Source: Streptosporangiaceae bacterium
GTDB lineage: Bacteria > Actinomycetota > Actinomycetes > Streptosporangiales > Streptosporangiaceae
Direction: 5' to 3'
NCBI GenBank assembly: GCA_019239975.1
Contig: JAFAZE010000170.1
Location: forward strand, 1 to 37,293
Length of the DNA stretch: 37,293 nt
Part shown: positions 1 through 8,466 of the stretch, one piece after another
Position numbering within the stretch: the stretch's first letter is position 1
How the letters are laid out: each line of letters starts with the position of its first letter
Program-made: the position numbers and the translations under genes
The notes under the pieces: model-generated
What the model was told of the DNA's origin: nothing
Databases searched by the model: none
Seen by the model: the letters and a program-made list of their open reading frames with translations, nothing else

Positions 1-177
1 GGGGCGAGGACAGCGGCGCCGGGCGGCGAACCTGGAGGAGACCGTAGCCGGAGGTGTCCGGGATATCGTGCGTGCCGAACATGCCGCGGCGCACCACCGG
101 GGCCGACAGCCGCTGCTCGCCGAGCCGGGCCGGCAGGCCGCCGTTGCCCTCGCTTTCCGGCGGCTGGTCCTGCGCGG

Positions 178-181
<4 letters not shown>
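1..181 (-). CDS. nuoC: NADH-quinone oxidoreductase subunit C, N-terminal part (cut by window edge)
   Basis: About 60 N-terminal codons are present and the rest lies beyond base 1. The frame opens with GTG at 181-179, overlapping the nuoB stop as GTGA. It reads a polar, Pro/Gly-rich leader and then VVRRGMFG and DTSGYGLL, which match the leader of actinobacterial NuoC as I know it. NuoC is the 30-kDa subunit of the peripheral arm of complex I. Position right after nuoB and the 4-base overlap support the call and suggest translational coupling. The conserved core of NuoC is not in the window, so the assignment rests on gene order and this short leader. Confidence 0.8.
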
Positions 182-738
<557 letters not shown>

Positions 739-740
739 GT

Positions 741-1100
741 CTAATCCCAGTCCAGGCCGCCACGGCGCCACACGTAGGCATACGCGATCAGCACCGCGAC
801 GACGAATGCGACCATCTCCACCAGCGCGAAGGCCCCGAGCTTGTTGAACGTCACGGCCCACGGGTACAGGAAGACGATCTCGATGTCGAAGACGATGAAG
901 AGCATCGCGGTCAGGTAGTACTTGATCGGGACCTTGCCGCCGCCCAGCGGTGCCGGGGTCGGCTCGATGCCGCATTCATAGCTCTCCAGCTTGGCCTTGT
1001 TCCAGCGTTTGGGCCCCGCCAGCGCGCCGAACGTTACGGAGAAGATGGCGAAGCCGGCCGCGAGCACGGCAAGCACGAGAATCGGAACGTAAAGCCTCAA
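741..1100 (-). CDS. nuoA: NADH-quinone oxidoreductase subunit A
   Basis: A 119-residue membrane protein with three hydrophobic segments (about residues 3-28, 62-84 and 90-110) and the conserved stretch YECGIEPTP followed by PIKYYLTAMLFIVFDIE. This is the NuoA/ND3 subunit of complex I, which sits beside the quinone tunnel. The start appears to be TTG at 1100-1098: MRLYVPILVL fits the family N-terminus, and a purine-rich stretch lies just upstream. A 62-base gap separates it from the upstream reductase gene and 2 bases separate it from nuoB. The nuo operon therefore begins directly behind two quinone genes, a functional grouping around menaquinone. Confidence 0.96.
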   Translation of the reverse strand: MRLYVPILVLAVLAAGFAIFSVTFGALAGPKRWNKAKLESYECGIEPTPAPLGGGKVPIKYYLTAMLFIVFDIEIVFLYPWAVTFNKLGAFALVEMVAFVVAVLIAYAYVWRRGGLDWD

Positions 1101-1162
1101 CGCTTTCCGCCCCCTCTCTCCTTACACGGGATTTCCATCCTAGGCATGGCGGTCATTTCCAC

Positions 1163-2473
1163 TCACTTCGGGTTGGGCGCGATCTTCGCGAGCCCGTTGA
1201 TCACCCGGTCCGCGGCGTCGCCGCCGCGTGGGTCGGTGAGGTTGGCGAGCAGCTTGAGCGCGAAACGCATCAGGGCGGGGCGGGACATGCCGTGCCGGGT
1301 AGCGAAGGCCATCAGCCTGGGGTGCCCGATGGCCTGGACGAACACCCGGCCGAGCGCATAGTACCCGCCGTAGGCGTCGCGCAGCGCCTGCGGGTATCCG
1401 CCAAGCACGCGCTCGCGTTCCGCGGCCGTGGGCCGGGCGAGTGCCTGCGCGATCGTGCGGGCTACGATCTCGCCCGTTTCCATCGCGTACGCGATGCCCT
1501 CGCCGTTGAACGGGTTCACCATCCCGCCCGCGTCGCCGGCCAGCAGCAGCCCCCGGTAGTAGTGCGGGGTCCGGTTGAACCCCATCGGCAGCGCGGCGCC
1601 GCGAACCGGCGCGGTGCGGTTGTCCTCGGTGAAACCCCATTCCTCCGGCATGCCGTTCAGCCACTGCCGCAGCAGCAGGCGGTAGTCGGTGTTGCCGAAC
1701 GCCGCGCTGGTGTTCAGCAGGCCCAGGCCCACGTTGGAGGTGCCGTCGCCCATCCCGAAGATCCAGCCGTAGCCGGGCAGCAGCCGGTCACCGTCCCACA
1801 GGTCCAGCCAGGACTCCAGGTAGTCGTCGTCATGCCGCGGGGTCCTGTAGTACGTGCGTACCGCCACGCCGAGCGGGCGGTCGTCCCGCTTGCGCAGGCC
1901 CATCGACACCGAAAGGCGTGATGAGTTCCCGTCAGCGGCGACTATCACACGGGCACCAAACCCTCGTTCGGTACCTCCTTCGGCGGAAGCGGTCACGCCG
2001 GTGATCCGGCCCGTGCGGTCATCAACCACGGGGCCCGTCACGGTGACGCCCTCGAGCAGCCGGGCCCCGGCGGACTGCGCCCGCCGGGCCAGCGTCTCGT
2101 CCAGGTCCTCGCGGGTACGCACCAGCCCGTAGCCGGGATAGCTGGACAGCTCCGGCCAGGGCACCTCCAGCCGCAGGCCGGCGCCGATGACCCGCAGCCC
2201 CTTGTTCCGCAGCCAGCCGCCGTTCGCGCTGACCGGGATGCCCATCGACACGAGCGCCTTGACCCCGCGCGGGGTCAGCCCGTCACCGCAGACCTTCTCC
2301 CGCGGGAAGGTGGCCTTCTCCAGCACGAGCACGTCAAGGCCTGACTGCGCGAGGTAGTAGGCCGTGGTCGCGCCCGCGGGGCCGGCGCCGACGACGATGA
2401 CGTCCGCGTCGTCCGCGGTGCGTCCGCCGGGGTGCCCGTCCGCGCGGGTCGCGAGGGGTACGTGCTCGGTCAC
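1163..2473 (-). CDS. Geranylgeranyl reductase family FAD protein, MenJ-like
   Basis: A 436-residue flavoprotein of the geranylgeranyl reductase family. The dinucleotide-binding loop VVGAGPAGATTAYYL is at residues 27-41. Further family signatures are FPREKVCGDGLTPRG, a GW-FGMGDGTSNVG stretch, and the second FAD contact GLLLAGDAGGMVNPFNGEGI. The start is GTG at 2473. Actinobacterial members next to nuo and menG include MenJ of Mycobacterium, which saturates one isoprene unit of menaquinone-9; that role is inferred here from position only. Members acting on archaeal-type lipids or chlorophyll share the same motifs. The gene follows menG after 118 bases without a gene and precedes nuoA. Confidence 0.88.
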   Translation of the reverse strand: MTEHVPLATRADGHPGGRTADDADVIVVGAGPAGATTAYYLAQSGLDVLVLEKATFPREKVCGDGLTPRGVKALVSMGIPVSANGGWLRNKGLRVIGAGLRLEVPWPELSSYPGYGLVRTREDLDETLARRAQSAGARLLEGVTVTGPVVDDRTGRITGVTASAEGGTERGFGARVIVAADGNSSRLSVSMGLRKRDDRPLGVAVRTYYRTPRHDDDYLESWLDLWDGDRLLPGYGWIFGMGDGTSNVGLGLLNTSAAFGNTDYRLLLRQWLNGMPEEWGFTEDNRTAPVRGAALPMGFNRTPHYYRGLLLAGDAGGMVNPFNGEGIAYAMETGEIVARTIAQALARPTAAERERVLGGYPQALRDAYGGYYALGRVFVQAIGHPRLMAFATRHGMSRPALMRFALKLLANLTDPRGGDAADRVINGLAKIAPNPK

Positions 2474-2591
2474 GTGTGAGATCCTGGGTGTCTTGTGAAC
2501 CGCTTCACAAATTCTTTGCCTTCAGTTTAATCCCCGCGGCGCGCGGAACTGCGCAGGGGCCCGGCGCCGGCCCGGGCGCCGTCCCGCCCGC

Positions 2592-3317
2592 TCAGGCCCT
2601 GTCTTCGGGACGCCGCGCCACGTGAACGGCCACCACGCCCAGGCTCAGGTCGCGCCACCGTACCGCCGACCAGCCAGCCGCCCTGATCAGCCCCGCCAGC
2701 TCCCGCTGACCGGGCCAGTCCGCGATCGACTCGGACAGGTACTCGTACGCCTCGGGGTTGCGCGCCGCGCGCCGCGCGACGGCCGGCAGGACGCTGGTCA
2801 GGTAACGCCGGTAAAGCATATCCAGCGGCGCCACCGCGATCGTGCTGAACTCGCACACCACCAGGCGCCCCCCGGGGCGGGTCACGCGCAGCATCTCGGC
2901 GAGCGCGTCGCGCGCCCCGGCCACGTTGCGCAGCCCGAACGAGATTGTCACGGCGTCGAACGCCCGGTCGCGGAACGGCAGCCGCAGCGCGTCGCCGCCG
3001 ACGAAGCTCACCCTTCCCGCGGTGGCGCCCGCCTTGCTTACCTGGGCTTTCCCGACCTGAAGCATCCCGAGCGAGAAATCGCAGGCCACACAGTTGGCCC
3101 CGGACGCGGCGAAGGCCAGGGTCGAGGTCCCGGTGCCGGCCGCGAGGTCGAGCACGCGCTCGCCCGCGCGCGCCCCGGCGATCCGCGCGACCGCACGCCG
3201 CCACAGCCGCACCTGGCCCATCGAGAGGATGTCATTGAGCAGGTCATACCGCACGGCCAGTGCGTCGAACATCGCCGCGACCTCGCCGGGCCGCTTGTCC
3301 AGATCAGCGCGCGTCAT
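2592..3317 (-). CDS. menG: Demethylmenaquinone methyltransferase
   Basis: A 241-residue class I SAM-dependent methyltransferase of the UbiE/MenG family, catalysing the last methylation of menaquinone. The start is taken at ATG 3317 (MTRADLDKRPGEVAAMF), where a G-rich ribosome site lies just upstream; the frame is open further back without a good start. Motif I is VLDLAAGTGTS at residues 55-65. Family signatures are YDLLNDILSMG near residue 24, ISFGLRNV, and GGRLVVCEFS. The following gene is a MenJ-like reductase and then nuoA, so quinone maturation and complex I are co-oriented. Actinobacteria often keep these genes together. Confidence 0.95.
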   Translation of the reverse strand: MTRADLDKRPGEVAAMFDALAVRYDLLNDILSMGQVRLWRRAVARIAGARAGERVLDLAAGTGTSTLAFAASGANCVACDFSLGMLQVGKAQVSKAGATAGRVSFVGGDALRLPFRDRAFDAVTISFGLRNVAGARDALAEMLRVTRPGGRLVVCEFSTIAVAPLDMLYRRYLTSVLPAVARRAARNPEAYEYLSESIADWPGQRELAGLIRAAGWSAVRWRDLSLGVVAVHVARRPEDRA

Positions 3318-3835
3318 GCCCCCCAGCCTGCCAGCCCCCAGCCGCCCCCAGCCACCGGCCCCGCCGCTTAGCCCCCGCTCACCCGGGGCAGGCGGCGCGG
3401 CGCGCCACCACGGCCGCTGCCTTTCATGATCATGGGCCAAAGGGCACCGGCAGAGGTGCAATTCGACCCACGATCATGGGGAGCACGCTAACGCAGTCGC
3501 GAGTTATCCACAGGTTTGGGTACGGCTGGCCGGGTTATCCACAGGTTGGAAGTTGCTCTGCCGCGGCGCATATAAGGCGGGCAGGGTTGACCCATGCAGG
3601 AGGCGGCGAGCAATCCATGGCGTGGTCATCCACCGCCGCACGCACATCCGGGCCGACCCGCAGCCTGACTGGAGGTTGCCGCGGACCAGGGTCGAGGACA
3701 CGGTCCTCGACCTGATCTCAGCCGCGAAGACCTTCGACGACGCCTCGCTAAACTCCTGCGCCGCCGCGGCTGGCCGGGCACTACCCTGCGCCCATGCCGC
3801 CCGGGCTGCCCGGTCTCTTCCGGTGCCGCCTGAAC
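3318..3835. other. 518-base gap with repeats and a gene relic
   Basis: No intact gene is visible between menG and cysN. The segment holds two related elements (CATGATCATGGG near 3424 and CGATCATGGGG near 3470), the TTATCCACAGG pair at 3503-3545, and a decayed coding stretch from about 3600 to 3840, each described separately. Confidence 0.6.
3503..3545 (+). repeat. Two exact GTTATCCACAGG elements, 31 bases apart
   Basis: GTTATCCACAGG occurs at 3503-3514 and again at 3534-3545 in the same orientation. Each contains TTATCCACA, identical to the classical DnaA-box consensus. The A/T-rich core stands out from its G+C-rich surroundings. Only two copies were seen and no dnaA or dnaN lies nearby, so this is not an origin. 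A role in DnaA titration or regulation, or being part of a dispersed intergenic repeat, are both open. Confidence 0.6.
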
Positions 3836-3852
3836 TCAGCTGGCTTCGGTGA
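3553..3852 (+). pseudogene. Relic of a DUF559 / AbiEi-like protein
   Basis: The frame reads IHGVVIHRRTHIRADP and then LPRTRVEDTVLDLISAA and KTFDD. From knowledge of the family, these resemble the middle of actinobacterial DUF559 endonuclease-like / AbiEi-like proteins, where a 'GVVIHRS' strand is followed by 'PPRTRVEDTVLDL' and 'FDDA'. Those proteins are about 280-320 residues long. Here no N-terminal domain is recognisable upstream, the part after KTFDDA is degenerate, and the frame ends inside the 3' end of cysN on the other strand. I read it as a truncated remnant with no believable start. Similarity is by eye only. Confidence 0.5.
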
Positions 3853-5098
3853 TCATGACGGTGCCGACGGTGGCGTTCGCCGCCTCGTCGATCAGGATGA
3901 GGCCGCCGGTGGCGCGGTTGCGCGCATAGGGGTCGGCGAACACAGGCTGGGTGAGCCGCAGCCGGATCCGGCCGATCTCGTTCAGCCCCAGCTGCGTGGC
4001 GCTCTCGTCGCGGTGCAGGGTGTTGACGTCGATCCGGTAGTGCAGGTCGGTGACGATCGCCTTCACAGTGCGGGTGGTGTGCTTGACGACGAGCCGGGTC
4101 CGCGGGGTGAGCGCGCGATCGGCGGACATCCAGCACACCATGCCCTCGATGTCCTGAGCCGCCGCGGGCCGGTTGTTCGGCCGGCAGATCATGTCGCCGC
4201 GCGAGATGTCGACGTCGTCGTCCAGCAGCAGCGTCACCGACATGGGCGCGAAGGCCTCGGCGACCGGTACGCCGGCGGTCTCGATGGACCGGATCGCCGT
4301 CGTGAAACCCGAGGGCAGGTGCAGCACCTCGTCACCCGGCTTGAGCACGCCGCCGGCCACCTGCCCGGCATAGCCGCGATAGTCGTGCAACTCGGGATCG
4401 CTCGACGCGTGCGGCCTGATCACGTACTGAACCGGGAACCGCACGTCGATGAGGTTCCGGTCGGACGCGATGTGCACGTGCTCCAGGTGGTGCAGCAGGG
4501 ATGGCCCGTCGTACCACGGCATGCTCGCCGACCGCTCGACGACGTTGTCGCCGTGCAGCGCGGAGATCGGGATGAACGTCAGGTCCCCGATCTCGAGCCG
4601 TGTCGCGAACGCCGAGAACTCCTCGCAGATCCGCTCGAAGACCGCGGCGTCGTAGCCCACCAGGTCCATCTTGTTCACCGCGAGCACCAGGTGCGGGACC
4701 CGGAGCAGGGTGGTGAGGAAGGCGTGCCGCCGGGACTGCTCGGTCAGCCCGTTGCGCGCGTCCACGAGCACGACGGCGAGGTCAGCCGTCGACGCCCCGG
4801 TCACCATGTTGCGGGTGTACTGGGTGTGACCGGGGGTGTCGGCGATGATGAACTTCCGCCGGGGGGTCGCGAAGTAGCGGTAGGCGACGTCGATCGTGAT
4901 GCCCTGCTCGCGCTCGGCCCGCAGCCCGTCGGTCAGCAGCGCGAGGTTGGTCCCCTCCTCGCCCCGGTCCCGGCTGGTTCGCTCCACGGCCGCGAGCTGG
5001 TCCTCGAAGATCGCCTTCGAGTCGAACAGCAGCCGGCCGATCAGCGTGGATTTCCCGTCGTCCACCGACCCGGCGGTGGCGAACCGCAGGATGTCCAT
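3836..5098 (-). CDS. cysN: Sulfate adenylyltransferase subunit 1 (GTPase)
   Basis: A 420-residue EF-Tu-like GTPase that powers ATP sulfurylase (ATP + sulfate to adenosine 5'-phosphosulfate) together with CysD. G-box motifs are clear: GSVDDGKST at residues 10-18, DTPGHTQYTRNM, and NKMDLV. The C-terminal half has the beta-barrel domains of the family (VQYVIRPHASSDPELHDYRGYAGQVAGG and onward). There is no APS-kinase (CysC) fusion at the C-terminus. ATG at 5098 was chosen because MDILRFATAGSVDDGKST is the family start; its first base is the last base of the cysD stop codon. It is the last gene of a cysQ-cysD-cysN operon. Confidence 0.97.
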   Translation of the reverse strand: MDILRFATAGSVDDGKSTLIGRLLFDSKAIFEDQLAAVERTSRDRGEEGTNLALLTDGLRAEREQGITIDVAYRYFATPRRKFIIADTPGHTQYTRNMVTGASTADLAVVLVDARNGLTEQSRRHAFLTTLLRVPHLVLAVNKMDLVGYDAAVFERICEEFSAFATRLEIGDLTFIPISALHGDNVVERSASMPWYDGPSLLHHLEHVHIASDRNLIDVRFPVQYVIRPHASSDPELHDYRGYAGQVAGGVLKPGDEVLHLPSGFTTAIRSIETAGVPVAEAFAPMSVTLLLDDDVDISRGDMICRPNNRPAAAQDIEGMVCWMSADRALTPRTRLVVKHTTRTVKAIVTDLHYRIDVNTLHRDESATQLGLNEIGRIRLRLTQPVFADPYARNRATGGLILIDEAANATVGTVMITEAS

Positions 5099-6009
5099 CA
5101 GAAGTAACCCTCCCGCTTCCGGTCCTCCATCGCGGCCTCGCTGGTGCGGTCGTCCGCACGGGTCTGCCCGCGCTCGGTGATCCTGGTCGCGGCCACCTCG
5201 GCGATCACCTCCGCCACCGTCACCGCTGACGACTCCACCGCGCCCGTGCATGTCATGTCGCCGACCGTCCGGTACCGCACGGTCGCCGCAAACACCGGCT
5301 CGTCCTCGCCCCGCGAAACGAACCGGTTGTCGGCGAGCAGGATGCCGTCGCGCTCGAACACGTCCCTGGTGTGCGCGTAGTAGATGGAGGGAATCTCCAG
5401 CTCCTCGCGCTCGATGTAGGCCCACACGTCGAGCTCGGTCCAGTTGGACAGCGGGAACACACGGATGTGCTCACCACGGCGGATCCTGGTGTTGTACAGG
5501 TTCCACAGCTCCGGCCGCTGGTTCTTCGGGTCCCACTGGCCGAACTCGTCACGGAACGAGAACACCCGCTCCTTGGCCCGCGCCTTCTCCTCGTCCCGCC
5601 TCGCGCCGCCGAACAGGGCGTCGAAACGGTGCTCTTCGATGGCGTCCAGCAGGGTCATCGTCTGCAGCCGGTTCCGGCTCGCCCAGCGGCCGGTCTCCTC
5701 CGTCACCCGGCCCGCGTCGATCGATTCCTGCACCGAGGCGACGATCAGCCGGACGCCGAGCTCCGCCACCCGCCGGTCGCGGAAGCCGAGCACTTCGGGA
5801 AAGTTGTGCCCGGTGTCGACGTGCATGACCGGGAACGGTATCCGGGCCGGCCGGAACGCCTTCTCGGCGAGCGCCAGCATGACGATCGAGTCCTTGCCGC
5901 CGGAGAACAGCAGCACCGGGCGCTCGAACTCCGCGGCCACCTCGCGCATGATGTGGATCGACTCGGCTTCGAGCACATCAAGCTGGGACAACAGGTAATC
6001 AGGTCGCAT
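5098..6009 (-). CDS. cysD: Sulfate adenylyltransferase subunit 2
   Basis: A 303-residue PP-loop ATP pyrophosphatase, the catalytic subunit of the CysDN ATP sulfurylase. The PP-loop is SGGKDS at residues 36-41. Family blocks RRDEEKARAKER, FPLSNWTELDVW, IPSIYYAH and the terminal EDRKREGYF are all present, so the gene looks complete. Its start lies 11 bases inside the 3' end of cysQ and its stop shares one base with the cysN start, consistent with coupled translation. Neither cysC nor cysH is in the window, so the later reduction steps must be encoded elsewhere. Confidence 0.97.
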   Translation of the reverse strand: MRPDYLLSQLDVLEAESIHIMREVAAEFERPVLLFSGGKDSIVMLALAEKAFRPARIPFPVMHVDTGHNFPEVLGFRDRRVAELGVRLIVASVQESIDAGRVTEETGRWASRNRLQTMTLLDAIEEHRFDALFGGARRDEEKARAKERVFSFRDEFGQWDPKNQRPELWNLYNTRIRRGEHIRVFPLSNWTELDVWAYIEREELEIPSIYYAHTRDVFERDGILLADNRFVSRGEDEPVFAATVRYRTVGDMTCTGAVESSAVTVAEVIAEVAATRITERGQTRADDRTSEAAMEDRKREGYF

Positions 6010-6769
6010 GGGTGACTTCCCGTATCGCTTCCAGTAGCGCCCCCGCGAGCGCGGGAGGACACACCAGGATATCTGGCATCAGCGGATCCGCCCGGTTGTA
6101 CGCGAGGGGCGTCCCGTCGATGCGGGAGGCGTGAAACCCGCCTGCCCGCGCCACCGCGACCGGCGCGGCCGTGTCCCACTCGTAGAATCCGCCCGCGTGC
6201 ACGTAGGCGTCCGCCTCGCCGCGGAGCACCGCCGCCACCTTGGCGCCGGCGGACCCCAGCTCGATCAGCTCCGCAGGAAGATCTTCAGATATTTTCTGAA
6301 CGAACCGTGGTGCCCGGGTACGGCTGACCACGATCCGCAGCGGTGGCGAGGCGGCCGCGGACGGAGCCCGCGGCGCGCCGAGAGTCGACAGCACCTGCCC
6401 CTGCGCCGGCAGCGCCACGGCACCGGCCGTGAGGGTACCGCTCTCGCCGGGTCCGGCTCGTTCCCAGAGCGCGACGTGCACCGCCCAGTCCGTCCGGCCG
6501 GCGTCGCCGAACTCCCGCGTGCCGTCGAGCGGATCCACGATCCACACCCGGCCCGCGGCCAGCCGCGCCCTGTCGTCGATGCCCTCTTCGGACAGCACCG
6601 CGTCACCGGGGCGCCGGGCCGCGAGCTCCGCCGTCAGGAACTCGTGCGACAGGCGGTCACCCGCCTTGCGCAGCACGCCGGGATCGCCGCCCGCGGCCCG
6701 CAGTTCCAGCAGGCGGCCGCCCGCCTCTTCGGCCAGCTCATGGGCGAGCGCATGATCGTCGGCTGTCAT
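5999..6769 (-). CDS. cysQ: 3'(2'),5'-bisphosphate nucleotidase, CysQ-like
   Basis: A 256-residue member of the Mg-dependent, Li-sensitive phosphatase family. CysQ dephosphorylates adenosine 3',5'-bisphosphate or PAPS and so limits sulfate-activation intermediates. Metal-binding signatures are SEEG at residues 60-63, DPLDGTREF at 79-87, and YEWDTAAP near the C-terminus. ATG 6769 (MTADDHALAHEL) is preferred; the frame is open further upstream across the end of pth, which is unlikely to be coding. The gene heads the cysQDN run and overlaps cysD by 11 bases, which favours the CysQ role over inositol monophosphatase, a close relative with the same motifs. Confidence 0.93.
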   Translation of the reverse strand: MTADDHALAHELAEEAGGRLLELRAAGGDPGVLRKAGDRLSHEFLTAELAARRPGDAVLSEEGIDDRARLAAGRVWIVDPLDGTREFGDAGRTDWAVHVALWERAGPGESGTLTAGAVALPAQGQVLSTLGAPRAPSAAASPPLRIVVSRTRAPRFVQKISEDLPAELIELGSAGAKVAAVLRGEADAYVHAGGFYEWDTAAPVAVARAGGFHASRIDGTPLAYNRADPLMPDILVCPPALAGALLEAIREVTHAT

Positions 6770-6883
6770 CAAGCGGTCTCCTTCCGCGGCCGGCGCGGCG
6801 CGCGTACGTTCCCCGTGAGAGTACACAGCGCGCCCGGGGGCGCCTAGATTCCGTGTGCGGGAGGCACTCGAACAACGACCGCC

Positions 6884-6929
6884 CGGCTCGGGTGCTCCTG
6901 TTACTCCGGCTCGGGTGCTCCTGTTACTC
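6884..6929. repeat. Perfect 23-base tandem duplication over the pth stop codon
   Basis: Positions 6884-6906 and 6907-6929 are identical 23-base units. The second unit contains the TAA of pth (6924-6926), so the first unit is a downstream copy of the gene's last bases and trailer. It does not alter the protein. A simple slippage or short duplication is the likely origin. Confidence 0.9.
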
Positions 6930-7499
6930 CGTGTGGTAGATGTTCTGTGCGGTGGCAAGGCCCTTGCTGATCAGGGTCTCGGCGGCGTCCGCGCAGCGGT
7001 CCACGGCCAGCGGCAGCTCGGCCCGCTCGGGCGCGCTGAAGTCGCGCAGCACGTAGGCCGCGGGGTCCATCCGGCCCGGCGGCCGGCCGATGCCGAAGCG
7101 GACCCGGTAGTAGTCGCGGGTTCCGAGCGCCTGGGTTATCGAGCGCAGGCCGTTGTGCCCGTTGTCGCCGCCGCCGAACTTCAGCCTGACCACCCCGAAC
7201 GGGATGTCGAGCTCATCGTGGATCACCACGATCCGTTCGGGAGAAATCTTGTAAAAATGCGCAAGCGAGGCGACCGGGCGGCCGGAAAGATTCATGTAGG
7301 AACGCGGCCTCGCGAGCGTGACCGGCTGGCCCGCCAGCCGGCCCTCGGCGATGTCGCTGGACGTGCGGTGCGCCTTGAAGCGCGCGCCCATGCGCTCCGC
7401 GAGCAGGGCGGCGACCATGTACCCGGCGTTGTGCCGGGTACCCGCGTATTCCGGGCCCGGGTTCCCGAGCCCGGCGATGATCCACCGTTCGTCCGCCAT
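6924..7499 (-). CDS. pth: Peptidyl-tRNA hydrolase
   Basis: A 191-residue Pth enzyme, which frees tRNA from peptidyl-tRNA dropped by ribosomes. The N-terminus reads GLGNPGPEYAGTRHNAG; Asn13 and His23 correspond to the substrate-binding Asn and the catalytic His. Further family blocks are KPRSYMNLSG-like PRSYMNLSG, VVIHDELDIPFG, GGGDNGHNGLRSI and RVRFGIGRP. The length is typical and the start is ATG 7499. It follows rplY by 60 bases that contain a strong hairpin. rplY-pth adjacency is standard in actinobacteria. Confidence 0.97.
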   Translation of the reverse strand: MADERWIIAGLGNPGPEYAGTRHNAGYMVAALLAERMGARFKAHRTSSDIAEGRLAGQPVTLARPRSYMNLSGRPVASLAHFYKISPERIVVIHDELDIPFGVVRLKFGGGDNGHNGLRSITQALGTRDYYRVRFGIGRPPGRMDPAAYVLRDFSAPERAELPLAVDRCADAAETLISKGLATAQNIYHTE

Positions 7500-7521
7500 G
7501 ATGGGCCCGGCAGCCTGGCTT

Positions 7522-7550
7522 CGGTGCCGCGGCGGCGCGCCGCGGCACCG
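7522..7550 (-). other. Intercistronic hairpin between rplY and pth
   Basis: CGGTGCCGCGGC at 7522-7533 is exactly complementary to 7539-7550, giving a 12-base-pair G/C-rich stem with a 5-base loop. No run of T follows on either strand. It may attenuate read-through or stabilise the rplY message; it could also act as a terminator of the T-poor kind seen in high-GC bacteria. Confidence 0.6.
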
Positions 7551-7559
7551 GGGGCCGGG

Positions 7560-8222
7560 CTACTCCCCTTCGGCCGGGCCCGGGGCGGGGGTCTCGGCGG
7601 CGGCGGGCGGCGCGGGCGGAGCCTCCGGGGCGGCCTCCGCCTCCGGGGCGGCCTCGCCGAGCTCGGCCTCGATCTGCTCCGCGGTCGGCTGGGCGGTAAC
7701 GTGCAGGACGAGCGACTCGGGGTCGCCCTGCAGGGTCGTGCCCTCGGGCAGGGCCAGATCCCTGGCGAGCACCTGGGTCCCGATCTCCATGCCCTCGACG
7801 TCCACGTCCACGCCGTCCGGGAGATGCGTCGCCTCCGCCTCGACGGAGATCTGCACGAGCTGCTGGTCGAGCAGGCCGCCGGGAAACACCTCGCCGTGTA
7901 CGCGCACCGGGATGTCGACTGTCACCTTCTCGCCGCGCCTGACCTCGATCAGGTCCACGTGCTCGAGGAAGCCCTTGATCGGGTCGCGCTGCACCGCCTT
8001 CGGCAGCGCCAGGCCGGCCCGCCCGGGCAGGCCCTCGAGCCGGATCAGCACGTTCGGCGTCTTCAGGGCCAGCATCAGGTCGTGGGAGGGCAGCGTCAGG
8101 TGACGCGTCTGCGCGCCGTGGCCGTAGATGACGGCGGGCACGCGGCCCGCGCGGCGGGTGCGGCGGGCTGCCCCCTTGCCGAACTCGGTGCGGGGCTCGG
8201 CCTGGATACGGACCTCGGGCAC
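7560..8222 (-). CDS. rplY: 50S ribosomal protein L25 / general stress protein Ctc
   Basis: A 220-residue long-form L25 (TL5/CTC type) that binds 5S rRNA. The N-terminal domain (about residues 1-92) carries the family pattern RTEFGKGAARRTRRAGRVPAVIYGHG and ends before LIEVRRGEKVTVDIPV. The second beta domain runs to about residue 185, and the C-terminal 35 residues are a low-complexity Ala/Pro/Glu tail common in actinobacterial versions. The start is GTG 8222, preceded by a GAGGAG ribosome site. In Mycobacterium and Streptomyces this gene lies next to prs and glmU; here prs is 4.5 kb away because an accessory insert separates them. Confidence 0.96.
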   Translation of the reverse strand: MPEVRIQAEPRTEFGKGAARRTRRAGRVPAVIYGHGAQTRHLTLPSHDLMLALKTPNVLIRLEGLPGRAGLALPKAVQRDPIKGFLEHVDLIEVRRGEKVTVDIPVRVHGEVFPGGLLDQQLVQISVEAEATHLPDGVDVDVEGMEIGTQVLARDLALPEGTTLQGDPESLVLHVTAQPTAEQIEAELGEAAPEAEAAPEAPPAPPAAAETPAPGPAEGE

Positions 8223-8395
8223 GATCAGTCACTCCTCATGCGGTATCTGCTTGGGCGACGCGCCCCACTTCAGATACGCGACGCGCCCACGAAGTGTAGC
8301 CGACAATCGCGCCGGGCGCGGATTTGGGCGTTGCCCAGCCGCGTGAGCGGCCGTCGCCGTCACGCCCGCGTGGCGGATCGCCGTGTACCCGCGAA

Positions 8396-8440
8396 CCGAA
8401 AGAAGGCCGTGCGGATGCCGAGGTTCGCATCCGCACGGCC
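8396..8440 (-). terminator. Hairpin terminator after the PDVKPTG-repeat gene
   Basis: GGCCGTGCGGATGC at 8405-8418 pairs perfectly with 8427-8440 around an 8-base loop. On the minus strand the stem is followed by TTCTTTC (about 8404-8398), a rare T-rich tail for this genome. It lies 26 bases past the stop at 8467. It is a good intrinsic terminator for the regulator/repeat-protein unit and would separate it from rplY. Confidence 0.75.
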
Positions 8441-8466
8441 TGTCGCTGGCGAGCTAGGAGAACACC

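Noticed and set aside
3503..3545. Replication origin from DnaA-box-like sequences
   Set aside because: Only two boxes, no A/T-rich unwinding region, and no dnaA, dnaN or gyr genes nearby.
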